Shown one piece after another: positions 27,926 through 37,963 of a DNA stretch of 64,000 bases (position 1 is its first letter; the number at the start of each line of letters is the position of its first letter). This stretch comes from Neorhizobium sp. (GTDB lineage Bacteria; Pseudomonadota; Alphaproteobacteria; Rhizobiales; Rhizobiaceae): positions 186,001 to 250,000 of the forward strand of contig JAPWKC010000003.1 in assembly GCA_028283725.1 (NCBI GenBank). Direction: 5' to 3'. Under the pieces are notes generated by a model. The model saw only the letters and a program-made list of their open reading frames with translations, was not told the origin of the DNA and ran no database searches. Made by a program: the position numbers and the translations under genes.

Positions 27926-28723
27926 TCAGGGGGAGGCGGCCGGAATGCCGACGATCTGCTGCGGCAGCTCGACCAGCGGGGCTGGAATATCGATCGTCTT
28001 TTCCGGCGAGCGACAGATATCCGCCACCACACAGCGCTCGCATTCCGGCTTGCGCGCCTTGCAGCAATAGCGGCCGTGCAGGATCAGCCAGTGGTGGGCG
28101 TGGTAGAGATACCGGTCGGGGATGACCTTTAAAATATTGTCTTCCACTTCGTCCGGCGTCCTGCCCGGCGCCATCAGCATGCGGTTGGCAATGCGGAAGA
28201 CATGGGTATCGACGGCCATGGTGGGGATGCCGAAGGCCATGGACATGACGACGTTGGCGGTCTTGCGGCCGACACCGGGCAGCCGCATCAGTTCCTCGCG
28301 CGATTTGGGCACGTGCGAGCCGAATTCGTCGATCAGGATGCGACAGAGCGCGATGACGTTCTTGGCCTTGTTGCGGTAAAGCCCGATCGTCCTGATATGC
28401 TCGATGACGCCGTCTTCGCCGAGCGCCAGCATCTTTTCCGGCGTGTCGGCGATCTGGAAGAGGGCGCGCGTCGCCTTGTTGACGCCGGCATCGGTGGCCT
28501 GCGCCGAGAGCGCCACGGCCACTACGAGCGTAAACGGATTGACGTGTTCCAGTTCTCCCTTGGGTTCGGGCCGCTGGATGGAAAAGCGGCGAAAGATCTC
28601 TTCCATCTCAGCCGGCGAATAGGCCGACTTGTAGCGTTTCGGCTTTTTTGCCGCAGCGGTTTTAGGGGCCGCTTTCGGCTTGGTGATGGAGGCTTTGCTG
28701 GATTTTGGCGCGCGAATGGTCAT
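27926..28723 (-). CDS. nth: Endonuclease III, DNA glycosylase/AP lyase
   Basis: A 265-residue base-excision repair enzyme that removes oxidised pyrimidines and nicks abasic sites. The helix-hairpin-helix LPGVGRKTANVVM has catalytic Lys154, and Asp172 lies in AVDTHVFR. The iron-sulphur loop cysteines 221, 228, 231 and 237 have the C-X6-C-X2-C-X5-C spacing. An N-terminal basic Lys/Ala-rich tail of about 30 residues is longer than in E. coli. Start at ATG 28723 behind GAGGG; a longer frame begins at 28759. It is divergent from the DUF2244 gene by 42 bp. Confidence 0.95.
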   Translation of the reverse strand: MTIRAPKSSKASITKPKAAPKTAAAKKPKRYKSAYSPAEMEEIFRRFSIQRPEPKGELEHVNPFTLVVAVALSAQATDAGVNKATRALFQIADTPEKMLALGEDGVIEHIRTIGLYRNKAKNVIALCRILIDEFGSHVPKSREELMRLPGVGRKTANVVMSMAFGIPTMAVDTHVFRIANRMLMAPGRTPDEVEDNILKVIPDRYLYHAHHWLILHGRYCCKARKPECERCVVADICRSPEKTIDIPAPLVELPQQIVGIPAASP

Positions 28724-28765
28724 AATCCCTCTATATCCAGCCTGACGGATCGAAAGCAATTCATC

Positions 28766-29275
28766 ATGCGCACGGACTTGACGCGCGAAGACCTATCCTT
28801 GCCGGAAGGCCGGCCGCTTTTTGCTGCCGAACTGACGCCCTATCGCTCTTTGGGCAGACAAGGGTTTCGCATCCTGCTCCTCGTCGCCGGTGCCGTGACG
28901 ATCGGCTATGGCGGGTTCTTCATCGCCACCGGCGCTTATCCCGTCGGGATCTTCTTCGGCCTGGATTTCCTGCTTCTCTATGGTGCGCTGAAGCTCAGTT
29001 TCCGCTCCGGCCGGGTGAGGGAAGAGGTGACGGTGTCACGCGACACGCTCTCGGTCCGGAAATTTTCCGCCGCGGGGCGGATGGTGGAGCATCGCTTCAA
29101 TCCGTTTCGGGCACGCTTCGATGTGCGGCGCCATGCGGAATTCGGCATTACCGCGATGGAGGTGAGCGGCGAGGGACGGCGCACCGAAATCGGCGGCTTT
29201 CTCAACCCCGACGACCGCGAGAGTTTCGCCAAGGCTTTCTACAGCGCGCTCGCTACGGTCAAGCGCCGGATATAG
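28766..29275 (+). CDS. DUF2244 membrane protein
   Basis: A 169-residue protein beginning MRTDLTREDLSLPEG with the DUF2244 pattern FAAELTPYRSLGRQGFRIL, two adjacent membrane helices (about residues 36-75) and a soluble C-terminal half (VREEVTVSRDTLSVRKFS, WVRF-like region). DUF2244 is widespread in alphaproteobacteria, and its function is unknown. ATG 28766 is the likely start because the frame upstream runs antisense through nth. The Ada-like gene follows 132 bp later. Confidence 0.83.
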   Translation: MRTDLTREDLSLPEGRPLFAAELTPYRSLGRQGFRILLLVAGAVTIGYGGFFIATGAYPVGIFFGLDFLLLYGALKLSFRSGRVREEVTVSRDTLSVRKFSAAGRMVEHRFNPFRARFDVRRHAEFGITAMEVSGEGRRTEIGGFLNPDDRESFAKAFYSALATVKRRI

Positions 29276-29407
29276 ATGCCGGATAACGGCGTTTGACGGA
29301 GCCCGGCCATGGCCGGTCTTGCCGGGCGGTGGCAAGAAACGGGTGGTTTGCCACGGGACGAGGGTGCATGTGTGGGCGATAGACAAATAGAACCAGGGAG
29401 AGAGGCG

Positions 29408-30301
29408 ATGAACGCTCTTGCGCAGATGGCGGCCTTTGCCGAGCCGATGACCGATGTGACGCCCGAAGGTTCCGACTATGACATCGTGCGGCAGGTGATC
29501 GAGATGATCACGCTCGACTATCGCGAGCAGCCGTCGCTGGAGGTGATCGCCGCCGAAATGGGCCAGTCGCCGACGCAGTTGCAGAAGCTGTTCACCCGCT
29601 GGGCGGGCCTTTCGCCGAAAGCCTTTCTGCAGGCGGTCACGCTCGACCACGCCAAGCGCTTGCTCGGCGTCGAGGGGCTGCCGCTTCTGGAAACCTCCTA
29701 CGAGCTTGGTCTTTCGGGGCCGGGGCGTCTGCATGACCTGTTCGTCACCCATGAGGCGATGTCGCCGGGCGAATGGAAGGGGCGGGGTTCGGGCCTCGTC
29801 ATCCGCTACGGGTTTCATTCGTCGCCCTTCGGCCTTGCGCTCGTGATGGCGACGGATCGCGGGCTCTCCGGTCTCGCCTTCGCCGATCCGGGCGAGGAGC
29901 AGGCGGCACTCGACGACATGACGCGACGCTGGCCGAATGCCGACTACGTGGCCGATCAAGCGGCGACCGCACCTTATGCGGCACGCGTCTTCGACCGGTC
30001 GGAGTGGTCGTCGGAGCGGCCGCTCAAGGTCGTATTGATCGGCACCGATTTCCAGATGCGGGTCTGGCAGAGCCTGTTGAAGATCCCCTATGGCAAGGCA
30101 GTCACCTATTCCGACGTCGCCTGCGATATCGGCCAGCCGAGCGCCAATCGGGCAGTCGGAGCGGCGGTCGGAGCGAACCCGATCTCCTTCGTCGTGCCCT
30201 GCCACCGGGCCGTGGCGAAGAACGGCGCGCTCACCGGCTATCACTGGGGGCTCACCCGCAAGCGGGCGATGCTGGGCTGGGAAACCGGCGGCGGCGACTG
30301 A
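29408..30301 (+). CDS. Ada-like fusion: AraC-type helix-turn-helix plus O6-alkylguanine-DNA methyltransferase
   Basis: A 297-residue protein. Residues about 25-125 form an AraC-type DNA-binding domain (LEVIAAEMGQSPTQLQKLF, ETSYELGLSGPGRLHDLF). Residues about 130-297 form the methyltransferase with acceptor Cys265 in VVPCHRAVA and the DNA-binding loop IPYGKAVTYSDVA. The N-terminal zinc/methylphosphotriester domain of E. coli Ada is missing. It can therefore repair O6-methylguanine directly, but sensing through the phosphotriester cysteine is absent. ATG 29408 lies behind GGGAGAGAGG. It is placed near nth, making a small repair cluster. Confidence 0.9.
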   Translation: MNALAQMAAFAEPMTDVTPEGSDYDIVRQVIEMITLDYREQPSLEVIAAEMGQSPTQLQKLFTRWAGLSPKAFLQAVTLDHAKRLLGVEGLPLLETSYELGLSGPGRLHDLFVTHEAMSPGEWKGRGSGLVIRYGFHSSPFGLALVMATDRGLSGLAFADPGEEQAALDDMTRRWPNADYVADQAATAPYAARVFDRSEWSSERPLKVVLIGTDFQMRVWQSLLKIPYGKAVTYSDVACDIGQPSANRAVGAAVGANPISFVVPCHRAVAKNGALTGYHWGLTRKRAMLGWETGGGD

Positions 30302-30455
30302 CCGAAAAGGGCCCGGCTTCGCTTCCGGCATGCGGCTCGCCGGCCCGTGAGCGGGGCAGAAAATGCCCTTCAGGTTCCTGTCAGCTTGGAACGCCATGTC
30401 CTCAATCATCAGCGGGAACTCTCGGCCCGCGCATGATTGAGGAGCGTTGGCATCG

Positions 30456-31100
30456 ATGGCAGTCTCGCGGGTGAAGGTCTGGTTGAAGCGTAGCGTGTTT
30501 GCAGGCCTCGGCGTTGCGGCCGTGATGGGAGCCTATCTGGGCGGGCTGCAGCTGACCGGCAATTTCCACACCGTGATCGCCGGCGAGCTCTACCGTTCGG
30601 CGCAGCCGAGCGCCAGCGCAATCGAAAGCTATGCCAAGCAGTATGGAATCAAGACCGTCGTCAACCTGCGTGGCGAGAACGACAAGTCGTCTTGGTACGA
30701 CAAGGAAGTGGCCGTCAGCGAAAAGCTCGGTATCAAGCATATCGATTTTTCCATGCTCGCCTCCCGCCAGCTGACGCCGGCGGAAGCCGACAGGCTGCTG
30801 GCGCTTTTGAAAGATGCGCCGAAGCCGATCCTCATCCATTGCCGTTCCGGCGCCGACCGGACGGGTCTCGTCTCGGTTCTCTACAGCCAGCAGATCGCCG
30901 GCATTTCGGAGGATCAGGCGGAAAAGCAGCTGTCGATCTTCTATGGCCATGTGGGCATTCCCTATCTCTCCGCCGCCTATGCGATGGACAAGAGCTGGGA
31001 GAAGCTTGAGCGTCATTACGGGCTCGACGGTTACGCGCGCCCGGCGCCGATCACGGTCAGCGCGGCAGACGAGGCGATCCCGGAAAAGCCCGCTTCCTGA
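30456..31100 (+). CDS. Membrane-anchored tyrosine/dual-specificity phosphatase-like protein
   Basis: A 214-residue protein with an N-terminal hydrophobic anchor (about residues 12-35, VFAGLGVAAVMGAYLGGLQL) and a phosphatase domain. The active-site loop HCRSGADRTG contains nucleophile Cys129 and Arg135. An upstream LYRSAQPSA segment (46-54) and TVVNLRGE are typical of the DSP-like family. ATG 30456 has GAGGAG 11 bases upstream; a TTG at 30447 is too close to that site. The substrate (protein, lipid or polysaccharide phosphate) is not determined. Rhizobial relatives are annotated simply as protein tyrosine phosphatases. Confidence 0.85.
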   Translation: MAVSRVKVWLKRSVFAGLGVAAVMGAYLGGLQLTGNFHTVIAGELYRSAQPSASAIESYAKQYGIKTVVNLRGENDKSSWYDKEVAVSEKLGIKHIDFSMLASRQLTPAEADRLLALLKDAPKPILIHCRSGADRTGLVSVLYSQQIAGISEDQAEKQLSIFYGHVGIPYLSAAYAMDKSWEKLERHYGLDGYARPAPITVSAADEAIPEKPAS

Positions 31101-31166
31101 ACGGCGGGTTCATCGTCAATTCATCCCAAGACGCCTAACCTTCATTCACCGATTGGAGGTAACAGG

Positions 31167-31490
31167 ATGAAAATACTCGTTCTTGTCGCCGGCTTGCTGG
31201 CCGGTATCACGATGGGTTCGGCCGCGCAGGCCGGGCCGATGTCTTCTCCCATGTCGTCGTCCTCGGCTGCCGTCGAGACCCAGGGGCCGAATGTGGTCCG
31301 GGTGGATTATGCCTGCGGCCGTGGCCGACACATCACCCGCCACGGCATCTGCCGGCCGAATTATCGTCGGCCTGTCCGGCATCCTTCGCGACACTGGCAC
31401 CGCCCGCCGCCGCGCTGGCACGGGCATTCGCGGCCACAGCATCATGGCTACCATCGCCCGCCACCGCGGCATGGCTGGAGCCGCTATTGA
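31167..31490 (+). CDS. Small secreted GCG_CRPN-domain protein, His/Arg/Pro-rich
   Basis: A 107-residue exported protein. Signal peptide MKILVLVAGLLAGITMG with cleavage near GSAAQA (residue 22). Residues about 50-66 read YACGRGRHITRHGICRPNYR, which fits the GCG_CRPN motif (two cysteines spaced around a conserved glycine, ending CRPN). The tail (70-107) is extremely rich in His, Arg, Pro and Trp (for example HWHRPPPRWHGH), suggesting metal or polyanion binding, which is inference. It is followed immediately by a strong terminator. Confidence 0.85.
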   Translation: MKILVLVAGLLAGITMGSAAQAGPMSSPMSSSSAAVETQGPNVVRVDYACGRGRHITRHGICRPNYRRPVRHPSRHWHRPPPRWHGHSRPQHHGYHRPPPRHGWSRY

Positions 31491-31515
31491 TCGCAGCCAG
31501 AGCAATCTCAATCAT

Positions 31516-31542
31516 CGGGCCGGCACTCTGCCGGCCCGTTTT
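31516..31542 (+). terminator. Rho-independent terminator
   Basis: A perfect 10-bp stem CGGGCCGGCA/TGCCGGCCCG (31516-31525 with 31529-31538), 3-base loop, then TTTT. It ends the GCG_CRPN gene and can also slow transcription from the converging regulator. Confidence 0.9.
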
Positions 31543-31563
31543 ACGTTGCGGCGAGCGGAGGGC

Positions 31564-32547
31564 TCACACCGCAGGTGCCAGTTTGAGCAATTCTTCCGCG
31601 GCGCGTTCATCGGTGATCAGCGTGTTGCAGCCGATGCGGCGGATCGTGGCGCGGATGGCGAGAGCCCGGTGCGCGCCGCCGGAGGAAAGGACGATATGCT
31701 TTGCCTTCTTCAGCGTGTCGAGATCGACCGACATGACCCGCTCGTTGAGCTTCTGGTCGACGGAATGACCGTCCTCATCGAGAAAGTTGAACATCGTATC
31801 GCAGACGCAGCCGGCGCGGATGAGCCGGTCGAGTTCGGCCTTGGAGATGAAGCCTTCCGACAGCGAGGTGGAATGCGGGCCGATATCGCCGCAGCTGACC
31901 ACCGCCAGATCGAGGTTCTCGGCAAGATCGTAGATGGTCTTCAGGCCGCATTGTTCGATCAGCGCCGTCTTCGTCACGATGCTATCGACCAGAAGCGGGG
32001 CGAGGAACATATAGCATTCGGCGCCGAGCTGGCTTGCGAGCCGCCAGGTGTAGTCGATCGGGTTGGTCTGCTGGACGGCGACGATGCCGCCGAGAAGAGA
32101 GACGACCTTGCAGTTTGCCCGGCGCGGCGGACGAAAGCCCGAGAGAGAGGCGGTCATCGTGCGACCCCAGCCGACGCCGATCGTCATGCTGTCCTGAACC
32201 ACTTCCGACAGAAACTGTCCGAGCGCCAGGCCGACGGCGCCCGCCAGCGCATCCGCATCGTCGTCGCGCGGCGCCGGCACGACCACGGCCTCGTCGAGCC
32301 CGTAGGCCTTTTCCAGCTTGATCGCCAGTTCGACGCAGCTATCGACCCCTTCCGAGATCCAGATCTGCACCTCGGACCGCTTCATCGCCTCGTCCAGCAT
32401 ACGGATCACCGTCGAGCGGCTGATGCCGAGCCGTTCTGCGACTTCCTTCTGGGTGAGGCCCTGATTGTAATAGAGCCATGCCGAGCGCAGCCGAAGCGAA
32501 GCGGCATCGGAATAGGCGGTATGGGTCTCGCGTCTCAATCTGGCCAA
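31564..32547 (-). CDS. SorC-family sugar-binding transcription regulator
   Basis: About 327 residues. Helix-turn-helix near residues 20-50 (RSAWLYYNQGLTQKEVAERLGIS when taken in two parts, then RSTVIRMLDEA). The effector domain includes SMTIGVGWGRTM and VVSLLGGI, the sugar-phosphate pocket typical for SorC proteins. I prefer TTG 32547 because GGGAG lies 7 bases upstream; ATG 32625 has no ribosome binding site. It is divergent from the transaldolase gene and probably responds to a sugar phosphate; control of tal is inference from position. It differs clearly from the paralogue at 17641. Confidence 0.86.
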   Translation of the reverse strand: MARLRRETHTAYSDAASLRLRSAWLYYNQGLTQKEVAERLGISRSTVIRMLDEAMKRSEVQIWISEGVDSCVELAIKLEKAYGLDEAVVVPAPRDDDADALAGAVGLALGQFLSEVVQDSMTIGVGWGRTMTASLSGFRPPRRANCKVVSLLGGIVAVQQTNPIDYTWRLASQLGAECYMFLAPLLVDSIVTKTALIEQCGLKTIYDLAENLDLAVVSCGDIGPHSTSLSEGFISKAELDRLIRAGCVCDTMFNFLDEDGHSVDQKLNERVMSVDLDTLKKAKHIVLSSGGAHRALAIRATIRRIGCNTLITDERAAEELLKLAPAV

Positions 32548-32650
32548 GCTACACTCCCGTCCGCTTTTTCGCCGGACGCACGAATTTCTGCGGCTGCTGC
32601 CATGATATCGTCGCACCTGCAACATATGTCAATTCAGACAGACAAATGTC

Positions 32651-32679
32651 TTGACTTCTTTGCGGGAGACGGGTGTTAT
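32651..32679 (+). promoter_or_regulatory. Candidate promoter upstream of transaldolase
   Basis: TTGACT (32651-32656), 17-base spacer, TGTTAT (32674-32679). Two ATGTC repeats just upstream (near 32626 and 32646) may bind the divergent SorC regulator. The leader to tal would be about 115 bases. Confidence 0.4.
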
Positions 32680-32798
32680 CCGGTTAACATGCCGGGCATA
32701 CCCTGCCATGATGGCTCTGCCATGATTGTTTTCGTGACGGTCGCGATGGACCCTTCTGGCGCTGCTGGCGTTAGGATCTCTCAACGAGGATTATTCGG

Positions 32799-33764
32799 AT
32801 GACGTCGAAACTAGAGCAACTTCGTTCCATGACAACGGTCGTCGCCGACACCGGCGACATCGAGGCGGTGGCCCGCCTGAAGCCGGTGGATTGCACCACC
32901 AATCCGTCCATCGTTCTGAAGGCGATCGGTTCGCCGGCCTTTGCCGACACGTTCAAGGAAGCCGTCGCCTGGGGCAAGAAGCAGGGCGGCCAGGAGGATG
33001 CGATCGCAGCAGCCGTTGCAGACCGCCTCGCGATCGACGTCGGCTCGGCTCTAGCCGGTCTCGTTCCCGGTCGCGTCTCGACCGAAGTCGATGCCGACCT
33101 GTCCTTCGACACGAAGGCTTCGATCGACAAGGCGCATCAGATCATTGCCGCCTACAAGGCGCGTGGCATCGAGAAGGAGCGTATCCTGATCAAGCTCGCT
33201 TCCACCTGGGAAGGCATCAAGGCTGCCGAAGTGCTGCAGAAGGAAGGTATCGACTGCAACCTGACGCTGCTCTTCTCGATGGCCCAGGCTGCCGCCTGCG
33301 CCGATGCCAAGGCCTTCCTGATCTCGCCCTTCGTCGGCCGTATCCTCGACTGGTACAAGAAGTCCACCGGCCAGGATTACACGGCCGAGACCGATCCGGG
33401 CGTCGTATCCGTTCGCAAGATCTACAACTACTACAAGTCCAACGGCATCTCGACGATCGTCATGGGCGCATCGTTCCGCAATACCGGCGAGATCGAAGCG
33501 CTGGCCGGTTGCGACCGTCTGACGATCGCACCGAACCTGCTCGACGAGCTGGACAAGGCCGAAGGCACGCTCGAGCGCAAGCTTTCGCCGGAAACCTTCG
33601 AGCCGGCCGCGCCGATCAAGATGGACGAGAAGGCTTTCCGCTGGATGCTCAACGAAGACCAGATGGGCACGGAAAAGCTGTCTGACGGTATCCGCCTGTT
33701 CGCCAAGGATCTCGGCATCCTGCGCGACATGGTGCGCAAGGAACTGACACTCGCTGCAGCCTGA
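32799..33764 (+). CDS. tal: Transaldolase
   Basis: A 321-residue class I transaldolase moving a three-carbon unit between sedoheptulose-7-phosphate and glyceraldehyde-3-phosphate in the pentose phosphate pathway. It starts [20 protein letters not shown] and has the DCTTNPS motif near residue 31. Schiff-base Lys132 sits in [12 protein letters not shown], the same position as in E. coli TalB. Length is standard. A terminator follows. It links the polyol/pentose kinases in this window to central metabolism. Confidence 0.97.
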   Translation: MTSKLEQLRSMTTVVADTGDIEAVARLKPVDCTTNPSIVLKAIGSPAFADTFKEAVAWGKKQGGQEDAIAAAVADRLAIDVGSALAGLVPGRVSTEVDADLSFDTKASIDKAHQIIAAYKARGIEKERILIKLASTWEGIKAAEVLQKEGIDCNLTLLFSMAQAAACADAKAFLISPFVGRILDWYKKSTGQDYTAETDPGVVSVRKIYNYYKSNGISTIVMGASFRNTGEIEALAGCDRLTIAPNLLDELDKAEGTLERKLSPETFEPAAPIKMDEKAFRWMLNEDQMGTEKLSDGIRLFAKDLGILRDMVRKELTLAAA

Positions 33765-35726
<1,962 letters not shown>

Positions 35727-35888
35727 GTTTCCCCGGATTGTTTCGTGGACGGGGCGGGCGATATTCGCTCCGTCATCCTACGGTCTGTTCGGAGGATCGG
35801 ACCACGAAAAATCGAGGGGGGCAGATCCCCGGCGCACGGCCGAGGATAACGATGGCAGCGGGAGGGCGTGGCGCGGAGGCCTTGTCCT

Positions 35889-37184
35889 TCACGCCGTTTG
35901 CGGCTTCAGACGGGCCGAGCCCGGCTTTTGCAGGAGCATGACGCCGACGGCTGCGATCAGGCACATGACGCCGGCAATCTGCAGGGCGGGCATGTAGCTG
36001 TCGTAGTCGCTGCGCAGATATCCCGCGCCCCAGGCCGCGGTCGCCGCGCCCAGCTGGTGGCCGGTGAAGACCCAGCCGAAGACGAGGCCCGCCTTTTCGC
36101 GACCGAAATTATCGGCTGCGAGCTTGACCGTCGGCGGCACGGTGGCGATCCAGTCCAGGCCGTAGAAGACGGCGAATGCCGAAAGCTCGTAGAACGAGAA
36201 GCCGGAAAAGGACAAGTAGATCAGAGACAGGCCGCGCAGCCCGTAATACCAGAAGAGCAGGACGCGGTTGTCGTAACGGTCCGACAGCCAGCCGGACATG
36301 ATCGTGCCGAAGAAGTCGAAGATGCCGAGTACCGCAAGCGTGCCGGCCGCAGCGACAGGCGCAAGGCCGAAATCGCCGCAGATGGAGATCCAGTGGGTCT
36401 GGATGAGGCCGTTGGTCGACAGGCCGCAGACGAAAAAGCTGCCGAACAGGATCCAGAAGACGGGGCTGCCGGAGACGCTGGCGAGCGTCCTGATGGGCGA
36501 GACCAGCGTTGTCAGGAGCTTGTGATCCTGCTTCGGCGGCTTCGTGACCGATGTTTCGCCATAGGCCGGCAGGCCGACATCCGAGGGGTGGTCGCGCATC
36601 AGCAAGAGCACGAGGATCATGGCGACCAGAATGGCCGAGGCGGTGAGGATCAGCGCCGTGCGCCAGCCATAGGTCTGGCTGAGATCGGCCAGAAGCGGCA
36701 GGAACAGGAGCTGGCCCGTGGCGTTGCTGGCGCTCAGCATGCCCATGACAAGGCCGCGGCGATGCGAGAACCAACGGGATGCCACGGTTGCCCCCAGCAC
36801 CATGGCCGTCATGCCGGTGCCGACGCCGATGACGATGCCCCAGAGCGCCACCAGCTGCCAGATCTCGGTCATGAACATCGAAGCGACGATGCCGACGAGG
36901 ATCAGCGCCAGCGCTGCCGACACCACCTGGCGTATGCCGAAATGGTTCATGAAGGCTGCCGCAAAGGGGCCGAGCAGGCCGAACAGCACCAGACGAACGG
37001 CCATGGCAAACGAGATATCGGCGATATCCCAGCCGAATTCGTCATGCAGCGGCTGGATCATCACGCCGGCCGAGCCCATGGCGGCGGCCGTTGCCAGCAT
37101 CGTGAGAAACGTCGTGGACACCACGACCCAGCCGTAATGCAGATTGCGGCCGGCCATGAAACGCGCGGCGTAGGTGGATATCAT
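35889..37184 (-). CDS. MFS transporter under MarR control
   Basis: A 431-residue major facilitator with twelve predicted helices. The start MISTYAARFMAGRNLHYGWVVV resembles OFA/monocarboxylate-type porters, and SRWFSHRRGLVMG (near residue 130) and the loop GWLSDRYDNRV carry the family's basic residue patterns. ATG 37184 has GGGAAG 8 bases upstream; the frame begins at 37202. A palindrome CGGGTA-TC-TACCCG lies 59 bp upstream, and a similar site precedes the neighbouring marR gene, so the two are likely one regulon. The solute is unknown; an organic acid or toxic aromatic is possible. Confidence 0.87.
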   Translation of the reverse strand: MISTYAARFMAGRNLHYGWVVVSTTFLTMLATAAAMGSAGVMIQPLHDEFGWDIADISFAMAVRLVLFGLLGPFAAAFMNHFGIRQVVSAALALILVGIVASMFMTEIWQLVALWGIVIGVGTGMTAMVLGATVASRWFSHRRGLVMGMLSASNATGQLLFLPLLADLSQTYGWRTALILTASAILVAMILVLLLMRDHPSDVGLPAYGETSVTKPPKQDHKLLTTLVSPIRTLASVSGSPVFWILFGSFFVCGLSTNGLIQTHWISICGDFGLAPVAAAGTLAVLGIFDFFGTIMSGWLSDRYDNRVLLFWYYGLRGLSLIYLSFSGFSFYELSAFAVFYGLDWIATVPPTVKLAADNFGREKAGLVFGWVFTGHQLGAATAAWGAGYLRSDYDSYMPALQIAGVMCLIAAVGVMLLQKPGSARLKPQTA

Positions 37185-37242
37185 GACGCTCACTTCCCTC
37201 ATTATCCCGCTCTCTGCCTGACGCGCGGCGGGGTTTTCAATT

Positions 37243-37256
37243 CGGGTATCTACCCG
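37243..37256 (-). promoter_or_regulatory. Probable MarR operator in front of the MFS gene
   Basis: The perfect palindrome CGGGTA-TC-TACCCG lies between marR and the MFS gene. The site before marR (37741-37754) agrees at 12 of 14 positions on the opposite reading. Confidence 0.65.
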
Positions 37257-37333
37257 TATGTCGATGCATTATCCAGATGCCGGGAGGATTTCCGGCATGT
37301 TTGGCATTCTCTTTCTTGCGTTGCGGTGCGGCT

Positions 37334-37735
37334 TCACAGCGCTGCGAGCAGATCCTGCAACTGCCTGGTATTGTCGGCTCCGAGCCGGGCCTCGATATCG
37401 TCCTGCACACTGTCCCAGAGCGGCGAACCTTCGGCGAGCAGGGCGCGACCGGCCGGTGTCAGGCTCAGCACCATTTCGCGATGGTCGTCGCCGGGGGCAC
37501 TTTCCACCAGTTCCATCTTTTCCAGCACCTTGGTGTTGCGGCCGACCGTCGAGCGGTCGAGTTCCACAGCGGCGCCAAGCGCCGTCAGCGAAACCGGCGC
37601 CATGCGATTGATGTGCCGCAGCAGGCTGAACTGACCAATATTGACGCCAAGCGGCGCCAGCGCCTCGTCGTAATAGGACGAAACCTTGCGGGCTGCCTTG
37701 CGCAGCAGGATGCAGTGACAGCTATCATGCGACAT
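37334..37735 (-). CDS. MarR-family transcription regulator
   Basis: A 133-residue winged-helix regulator. It begins MSHDSCHCILLRKAARKVSS; residues about 45-75 carry the recognition helix (VSLTALGAAVELDRSTVGRN) and the wing follows (PGDDHREMVLSLTPAGRALL). The frame continues far upstream, antisense to another gene, but ATG 37735 fits the family. Its N-terminal cysteines (6 and 8) could sense oxidants, an inference. It is co-oriented with the MFS gene 149 bp downstream, and near-identical palindromes precede both, so it most likely represses itself and the transporter. Confidence 0.88.
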   Translation of the reverse strand: MSHDSCHCILLRKAARKVSSYYDEALAPLGVNIGQFSLLRHINRMAPVSLTALGAAVELDRSTVGRNTKVLEKMELVESAPGDDHREMVLSLTPAGRALLAEGSPLWDSVQDDIEARLGADNTRQLQDLLAAL

Positions 37736-37740
37736 GAATG

Positions 37741-37754
37741 CGTGTATATACCCG
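37741..37754 (-). promoter_or_regulatory. Probable MarR autoregulatory operator
   Basis: The minus-strand reading CGGGTATATACACG matches 12 of 14 positions of the palindrome before the MFS gene. It ends 6 bases before the marR start, where a bound repressor would block transcription. Confidence 0.6.
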
Positions 37755-37798
37755 CATTGGGCGGATGGCAAGTGACCTGCACAGGGCTGTGAATTCAC

Positions 37799-37812
37799 CG
37801 GAACGTGTTCCG
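37799..37812. promoter_or_regulatory. Perfect palindrome, possible operator
   Basis: CGGAAC-GT-GTTCCG in the gap between marR (leftward) and the Ala-rich gene (rightward). It contains GGAAC on both strands, but neither has CGTT at 16-17 bases, so it is not a convincing EcfG promoter. A regulator site is possible. Confidence 0.35.
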
Positions 37813-37963
37813 TTGCGAGACGGATTTCTGTGAAAACGCGGATGGTTACACGGCGGTCCGATGGTCGGGTTAAAGTTTCTTCAAGGAGATTGCGCCAGTA
37901 TTCGCGGCACATTCCAAGTATTTTTTCTGCGTGATCGGGGCCAAGCATGCCGGGGCAAGACGA

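Noticed and set aside
28202-28765. Extension of the DUF2244 frame to 28202 (357 codons)
   Set aside because: The added part is antisense to nth, which has a complete set of catalytic and iron-sulphur residues; the DUF2244 protein starts at 28766.
30388-30413. EcfG promoter before the phosphatase gene (GGAAC near 30388)
   Set aside because: The bases 16-17 downstream read TCAG, not CGTT.
37800-37825. EcfG promoter at the GGAAC of the 37799-37812 palindrome
   Set aside because: The -10 position holds CGGA, not CGTT, and the minus-strand reading fails as well.
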